From: Allodiplogaster sudhausi
Taxonomy: Eukaryota > Nematoda > Chromadorea > Rhabditida > Diplogasteridae
Assembly (NCBI GenBank): GCA_945643635.1
Contig: CALZFC010000017.1
Coordinates: forward strand, 4,364,501 to 4,428,500
DNA: 64,000 bases
Direction: 5' to 3'
Position 1 is the first letter of the stretch; every line of letters starts with the position of its first letter. Below the pieces are notes generated by a model. The model saw only the letters and a program-made list of their open reading frames with translations, made no database searches and was not told where the DNA came from. Made by a program: the position numbers and the translations under genes. Positions 58,650 to 64,000 of the stretch are shown in pieces.

Positions 58650-61600
58650 ATACGGCAAAATAAACTCAATTCCAAATGATTTCACAATAATCGCATGACC
58701 CACAATATCAGAAATAGCAACTGCAACGTTCTCAGCATAACCCGAAAGCACACCACCGTATCTTATGTCGCAGAGTTGGGCCGTTATTTGTCTAAATTTA
58801 ACATCCAAGTTTTCTTGAGAGAGAGAACGGACAAGCTGGTCATTGTGCCCCTTTCCTACTTTAATTCTGGACACGATCACCCGGTCCCCTCCTTGACCCG
58901 ACAAGAAAAAACCAATGATTCTACCATAGCGAATAGAGCACATTGAGCGGAAAAGGATTATGCTATCATCATAAGAGTTAGATTCGGTATTTGAATACCT
59001 TCTGCCGTATACGGTGTGAGATGGGGTGAAAATATCGTCGCTTTGCATGAATGGCGACATTTCTTGAGGAATCTAAGCAAGCACTTTTGTGAAGTTTTTG
59101 CCAAAGTAAAGAGGCAATACCTGACTTTGGCGAGTGGAAACTTCCACTGGCAGTTGAATGGCGAGACGAGTGCAGAGTGACTTCAACGGCGGGTCAACTT
59201 CGACGCTCTCCCACCCATTCTCCGAGCGTCGCTTCACCTCTAGTAGTATCAGTTGAATGAGCGATGTGCTGTAAAAATGATATCGCACTAATCTTTCCTA
59301 AACACTATTCTAACTTTTTTATCATGAATTTTCCGACGTTTCGAGTAAGGTTAGAATGCAGGCATGTCTGCATCACGTAGTGAAGATGTTCGAAAGAAAT
59401 TGTTGAAAATGGGTACTGACTACCCATCATATCGACCAAATCAGGCAGATGGAAGCAAAGGGTCTACGAATGAGTGGAATAGGCAACATATCCAGAAGAA
59501 AGGATATAGCTTACATGAACTTTGATACCGTTGAGGAGAAATGGGCAATGTTCCCTTACGGCAACTGCCAGCCACTCACAAAGACTTCGCACCCTAGATG
59601 GCATCTTTTCATCGGAGGCGCTGAGCGGGCATACCATCTCCTATAAAACAACATCCTATAAGGTTTTCATAACAGTTAATTGTTACCCTGTTGATGGCAT
59701 TAATTATGAGCACGATCAATGCCATGACGGGAGTAAGGAGACCTGACATTGCGCAGCCAACAACTACCGAGTTGAAAAGCTAAACATTTGTAAACTTTTT
59801 GACTCTACATCCTTTTCATCTTATTAACCCCTTCCTTCTCGCCGCCCGTGCACTCTGTCACTGAACGAGGAAGCCGGCGGCAAAAAGAAGGCAGCTTCGT
59901 GCTAGCAAGGAGAGAGCGCACCTATATATATTCAATTAATTAATAGATTTCATTCCACGTAACCTCAGTAGCATCAGCAGAAAACTCCGCGTGCTTTGGG
60001 CGCTGGTTTTGCCAAACGGAGCCAACGACTTCTAAAGTATCAATATACATCACCACATAATTGTTTTAATAAATAACCTTGCACTATGGCATTCATTGCT
60101 CCTTCCTGCATTGTGTGCAACCAATCAACCGGAGAGTGATGCATAGTTATGACTGAGTGAGCGAAAGAGAAGTCGGCGCCAAGTGAGAAACCATCCGGTT
60201 CTTTTCTCAAACGGGGACCCGAAACTCTCTCAGCTCGACCTAGTTGAAAAAGAGGTTTTTATGTTCAGTTTTGAAAATTAGGTCGCGTCATACTTTGGGT
60301 TCCTGGAGGATGAAGCTTCGCTTTGGTGCCAGAATCGTAACAATAAAAACAAGCGCCAGCAGCGGAGTGATGTTTCATGCCGAATACCTTTCGACGAGCC
60401 TATAAACAAAACAAATATCCCCGTCTAAATATGCCCTAGTGTAACTATATCCCCGTCTAAATATGCCCTAGTGTAACCGGGTCGTCATGTGAGCCGGCGA
60501 CAACTTTGGCATCGATGTCCAGACCCTTCCACGACTTCACAACTTCTAATTCTTTCACAACGTATTTCAGCAGGCGGTCGTGCACATTAGTGGAAGGATC
60601 TCTCTCGCCAAAGAAAACCGCGGCGATGGAAACGTTTCCTTCCCGAGCGCGATGCGCGTCTGACATGTCTAATGGCAGCAACGACATAGGCCAGCATTTT
60701 AGTCTGCAGTAACACATCATCGCATTTTTTTTTAAATTTGAACTATAACAAAAACCTAGAATGTCTCTTCAATCGGACTCCATCCCAGCTGACGAGGTAG
60801 CTCAGTGGTTGCACATTTGTGGACCTTTTAATCCTGTCGCGAAAGAATGGCCACGCCAGTGGCGTGTCTGGCATTTTCCGCGATGATATTGATTCGTGAG
60901 TTTGCAATATGTGCTCGTAGAAGCCATCGAGCAATCGATGGATTGGTCGAGTGAGATTTGCCAGAAAAACAGTTGACGTGGAAGCTCCACGTGAGCACGA
61001 GCATCTATTTTAACCCACATTTATAATGATAAGAGCAAATATCAATCATACCGGGAGCAGTCGCAAGCACACTCGGCGCATAGTGTTATGCGGTGGCTAA
61101 CAAAGTCGCCACTCATCAAAAATTCCCGCATGAATTGTTCATGGCTAGTCGGATGGCCAGCAAAATACATTCCGAGGCCTGCAGCCACCACTTCTTTTGA
61201 TAAACATGTATAAGGATATAAACTTATAAAGCATTATTAAAAAGCAAGGAAATACTTTTCTGAACAAGTAAATATTACGAAAATTTAACGAACTTGAGCA
61301 GCTGAAACAGTTGTCGAGGAGAAACTGCAGTCGACAAAGAACTTCTGATGGAATCTCGCTCAAGTCAGTCGTCGTTGAAGCTTCTTCGAGCACTAAAGAA
61401 ATTGCTACGTAATACAACGTATTAAACTCAAAGTTGAAAAGAATATGTTTAATGAAGTGCTTCAAAGAAATAACTGAAATAATCCTCACAATCTCGATCA
61501 GGAGTAATCGCTCCCTCTTCCACTTCTCTTCCAAACTGTGCATCGAATTCTTCTTCGTCGTCCTCCAATCCAACTACGTCCACTTCCTCCTCTTCATCTC

Positions 61601-61690
61601 TTCTTCTTTTAAGGACAGCATTCTCTGCTAGCGCAACAGCATCACGCACGAGCTTTCGGCGGCTAGGAGACACAAACCTGCGCATCTTCT
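58650..61690 (-). CDS. TNP2/CACTA-like transposase-derived protein
   Basis: Multi-exon minus-strand gene. The first exon (from 61685) has a basic start MRRFVSPSRRKLVRDAVALA and an acidic segment. Later exons encode SEIPSEVLCRLQFLLDNCFS (61.35 kb), GHPTSHEQFMREFLMSGDFV (61.1 kb) and PLSYLVSWDGVRLKRHSR (60.79 kb). Then come CWPMSLLPLDMSDAHRAREG and NVSIAAVFFGERDPSTN with LLKYVVKELEVV (60.7-60.5 kb). These last match the TNP2-type pattern (TDGV...LWP...N LPP..R...NI.LAGLWFG..KP......P.V.EL). Near 59.6 kb is KMPSRVRSLCEWLAVAVREH, and near 58.95 kb TVYGRRYSNTESNSYDDSII with RYGRIIGFFL, as in the C-terminal part of such proteins. Exon joins between 60.48 and 59.76 kb are unresolved. Confidence 0.45.
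60419..60478. repeat. Two-copy 32-bp tandem repeat
   Basis: CCCCGTCTAAATATGCCCTA followed by GTGTAAC occurs at 60419 and again at 60451. Confidence 0.95.
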
Positions 61691-62368
61691 GAAAACGTCA
61701 AGCTAAAGCAAAAAATAAATAGTATTCGAAAACAAACGCAAAAGAATGAGACATAGTAGAGCCCACATTTCTGAAGTGAAGCGCTTTCAAACAATGTAAG
61801 AATTTCCTTACAGTATATTACACTACCAGTCGCACCAAAACCCTTGAGATTTACGAACGCCTTGACTAGGCGCATCGGAATATTATTTGGCCTCAATTCT
61901 CAATGAGATGTTATTAGGCGTAAGTCAGATTACCAGAGTCATATCAGATTAGTCAACTCGGCTGCTTGCTCCCTCTTTTCGCTGAAGCTTTTACCCCTTT
62001 TATTCCATCTTATATAGCGTTGTTAATATTCGAGAACGAGATGCTTTGTGGATAACTTTCAGAGCTCATGGCGAGTCGAGTCGCCCCTCTTGTACAGTCA
62101 ACTTACATAGCACTCCATATCTTCACAGTGGTTCAGGTTACCTGTTTCATATCTTTATCATATATAGACGATAGATTGGATGGTAGCGATTGCTCGTTTT
62201 TCTTACATCCGTTTAATAACAACAAAATGACGTAAACATTTAACAACTTCTGATTATTAATAATTTAAAATCAAACAATGTAACAACGAAAATTTCATTT
62301 TGTTTTTTTTTTACTTATTCAGCCATCAAAAATCAATCTCTTTCTAATCACCAAATAGTTTGAAACCC
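61691..62368. other. AT-rich spacer
   Basis: No supported feature between the TNP2-like gene and the Tc1-type transposase remnant. Confidence 0.4.
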
Positions 62369-63023
62369 TCATTCTACAAAGTTGGCTCCGTTTGCCTTAA
62401 TAACATTCTCAATAGCCTTATGGATGTGAGATATGTATCGGCGGCACTTCTTCTTAGTCATCTTAGTATTCCAGAATTCCTGGATTGTTGCCGTTAGTTC
62501 GTCGAGTGTGTGACCAGGGCAGTTGTCTCTACAAATTTTTTATGTTAATTATCGCAGTTCGGGGAACATACTCACCGTACATATCGCTTTAATTCGGCCC
62601 AGACCAGTTCAATAACATTAAGATCAGGCGATTCGGCTGGCCAGTCAAGGACGTCGACTCGGTGCTGGGCGAAGCGGGCGCGGGTGAACTTGCTGTTGTG
62701 AACATGTGCATTGTCTTGCACGAGTTAGTATCTACAAGGTTTTTTCACGGAAGCAAGTATAGACAAGTGTTATCTATTCGGTTTAAATTCATTTTCATTG
62801 TATTCAAGTCATATTATAGCTGATTAGCTCACCGTCCACTGTATATATCGGTTCCAAAATGGTGGAAGGTTTTCTCATAGATGAGGCAGAATTTCTCGCT
62901 GTCCATGCGTTCCTGGGGAGAAGGCAAACTTACTATATCTGTTAACAGATAAATTATTAATGAGCATTAGTGTGAAAAGTTTACCGTTCCGTCAAAAATG
63001 AAGAGTGGAGTCGGGCCAATCAT
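62369..63023 (-). pseudogene. Tc1-type DDE transposase, C-terminal part, with introns
   Basis: Minus-strand pieces are MIGPTPLFIFDGT (63023-62985), ERMDSEKFCLIYEKTFHHFG then TDIYSGR (~62913-62834), LVQDNAHVHNSKFTRARFAQ then HRVDVLDWPAESPDLNVIE and LVWAELKRYV (~62727-62573), and NCPGHTLDELTATIQEFWNT to the stop at 62369 (~62532). The second Asp (QDNA) and the Glu (NVIE) are 34 residues apart, the Tc1-type DD34E spacing. The first catalytic Asp and DNA-binding domain are missing upstream. GT-AG introns separate the pieces. The join before LVQDNA leaves an in-frame TAA, so the copy is probably dead. Confidence 0.75.
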
Positions 63024-64000
63024 CGAAAGTTCCGATTCTGATGATGACGACATGCGGCTTTCCCGCCTCCGCCGCCGCTCACCCACTGCATCCATTCTTT
63101 CCCGTTCTACATCGCGCGCCATCTCTCCAACAGCAACTACTCAACCGGCTAATCATCCACCGTGGTTGCAGGGCCTCATCACCCATATGGACAACAAAAT
63201 GGACCAGGTGGAATGGTGGATTTGCAGGCATTATGGTCTGGTGATCGGATTGTTCTCCGAGAGAAAAGTTACTCTCATTATGGCGAACAAGAAATCAACT
63301 TGCGATTTTCTGAAGCAGTGTGAAATTGGCAGTGTCAGTTCTCATTTTCTTTTAAATAATCTTATAAAATTTAAATATTTCAGGTGATTTCTGGGGCCAT
63401 CAGCGGAAGAAACGTCAAGACGAGCTGGGGCGAATCGAAGCCGGCATTTGTGATCTCTGAATCAACATCAGAGACACCATTGGAACAGGGGCGGCAAAAT
63501 GTCAAAATTGTCGAAGCCTCAATTCTTCCACTCGACCGCAAACCATCTTTTGCAGAGTAAACAAATTATTCATTGATATCTCATGAACATTACATTATTA
63601 TTAATAATAAATATTTTACTGTTACATTTTCAGGCTCTTCACGATGAAGGTTCGTGACATTCGCCATGATGTCACCAAAGCGGGTGCGAATTACATGAAC
63701 ATTCTCCTCTTCGACACTAATGGCACAACTGTCCATTTGTCTGTCTTCCGTGAGAACCTTCTTCAAATCATCTCTACAATTCAAGAAGACGACGTTAGAA
63801 CTACATACAATACTCTAATAACATCATTCTTTTTTTATTTTAGATCCTGACATTCGGTGCAGTCAGTTGGAACGTGCCACGCTACAGCGGACCAAGATTT
63901 TCAACCTACCCATACGATGCCGTCTCCTTCGGTTGCAAGTCGGTCCTCATCGTGCAGCACACGTCCAAGAATGTTATCCAGTCGACTATCACTGACCTTC
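62998..64000 (+). CDS. Protein with RPA-like OB fold, partial at right edge
   Basis: Exons: 62998-~63333, ~63385-63559, ~63633-63789 and ~63843 onward. The N-terminus is acidic then Ser/Arg-rich (SSDSDDDDMRLSRLRRRSPT). A helix follows (LQGLITHMDNKMDQVEWW). The second exon reads VISGAISGRNVKTSWGESKP. The third, joined in frame as FAELFTMKVRDIRHDV, gives YMNILLFDTNGTTVHLSVFR and ENLLQIISTIQ, then DDILTFGAVSW. This follows the strand order of the single-stranded-DNA-binding OB folds of replication protein A (LFsveLlDesG.i.at.F...). The function could be host ssDNA binding or a Helitron-type RPA companion. The first exon overlaps the antisense Tc1 remnant, so the true start may differ. Confidence 0.55.

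Noticed and set aside
56857..61690. Possible Ku70/Ku80 DNA-repair subunit on the minus strand
   Set aside because: An acidic segment and a few phrases first suggested Ku, but no vWA or Ku-core motif order could be followed, and the 60.5-60.8 kb exons fit the TNP2 pattern better.

Overview
The window is nuclear DNA from a nematode. The clearest markers are two tandem seven-transmembrane chemoreceptors of the Str superfamily with short introns, a third more distant receptor, and a transthyretin-like secreted protein, a family typical of nematodes. Genes are compact and multi-exon. Introns are full of (GA)n/(CT)n and ATGT-type microsatellites, and a notable share of splice donors look like GC rather than GT. 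No bacterial operon, CRISPR array or rRNA gene is visible, and I could not identify a tRNA by eye.

Layout. 0-1.7 kb: aquaporin (minus), running to the left edge. 4.7-6.6 kb: 7TM receptor (plus). 8.3-10.4 kb: intact Str-type receptor (plus) with a MITE in its last intron. 12.2-14.2 kb: its tandem duplicate, broken by two frameshifts. 15.2-18.4 kb: acyl-CoA synthetase of the AMP-binding (ANL) superfamily (minus); its probable first exon is far upstream at 21.3 kb, with an unrecognised same-strand gene (19.3-20.4 kb) between. 22.0-24.6 kb: Ser/Gln/Pro/His-rich protein (minus). 26.9-27.7 kb: transthyretin-like protein (minus). 28.6-29.3 kb: weak candidate 7TM fragment. 29.4-41.2 kb: one large secreted gene with about 27 exons and many CBM14 (peritrophin-A) chitin-binding modules (minus). 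Its introns hold a 76-bp satellite of about 20 units, a G-rich MITE and a small plus-strand ORF.

43.8-48.2 kb: a pair of ~810-bp near-identical inverted arms enclosing a transposase-like gene and the 3' end of an EGF/transmembrane gene. 48.7-55.9 kb: a transmembrane metallophosphoesterase (plus), with a degenerate non-LTR retrotransposon inserted antisense in one intron. 56.9-58.5 kb: unrecognised acidic protein (minus). 58.7-61.7 kb: a TNP2/CACTA-like transposase-derived gene (minus). 62.4-63.0 kb: remnant of an intron-containing Tc1-type transposase (minus). 63.0 kb to the right edge: a gene with an RPA-like OB fold (plus).

The left half is ordinary chemosensory, transport, lipid and extracellular-matrix genes. 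The right 20 kb is dominated by mobile-element genes. Several coding regions are interrupted by single-base indels, often in homopolymer runs, so some apparent pseudogenes may be assembly errors. All family calls come from reading motifs by eye; exon edges are approximate where splice phase could not be checked.
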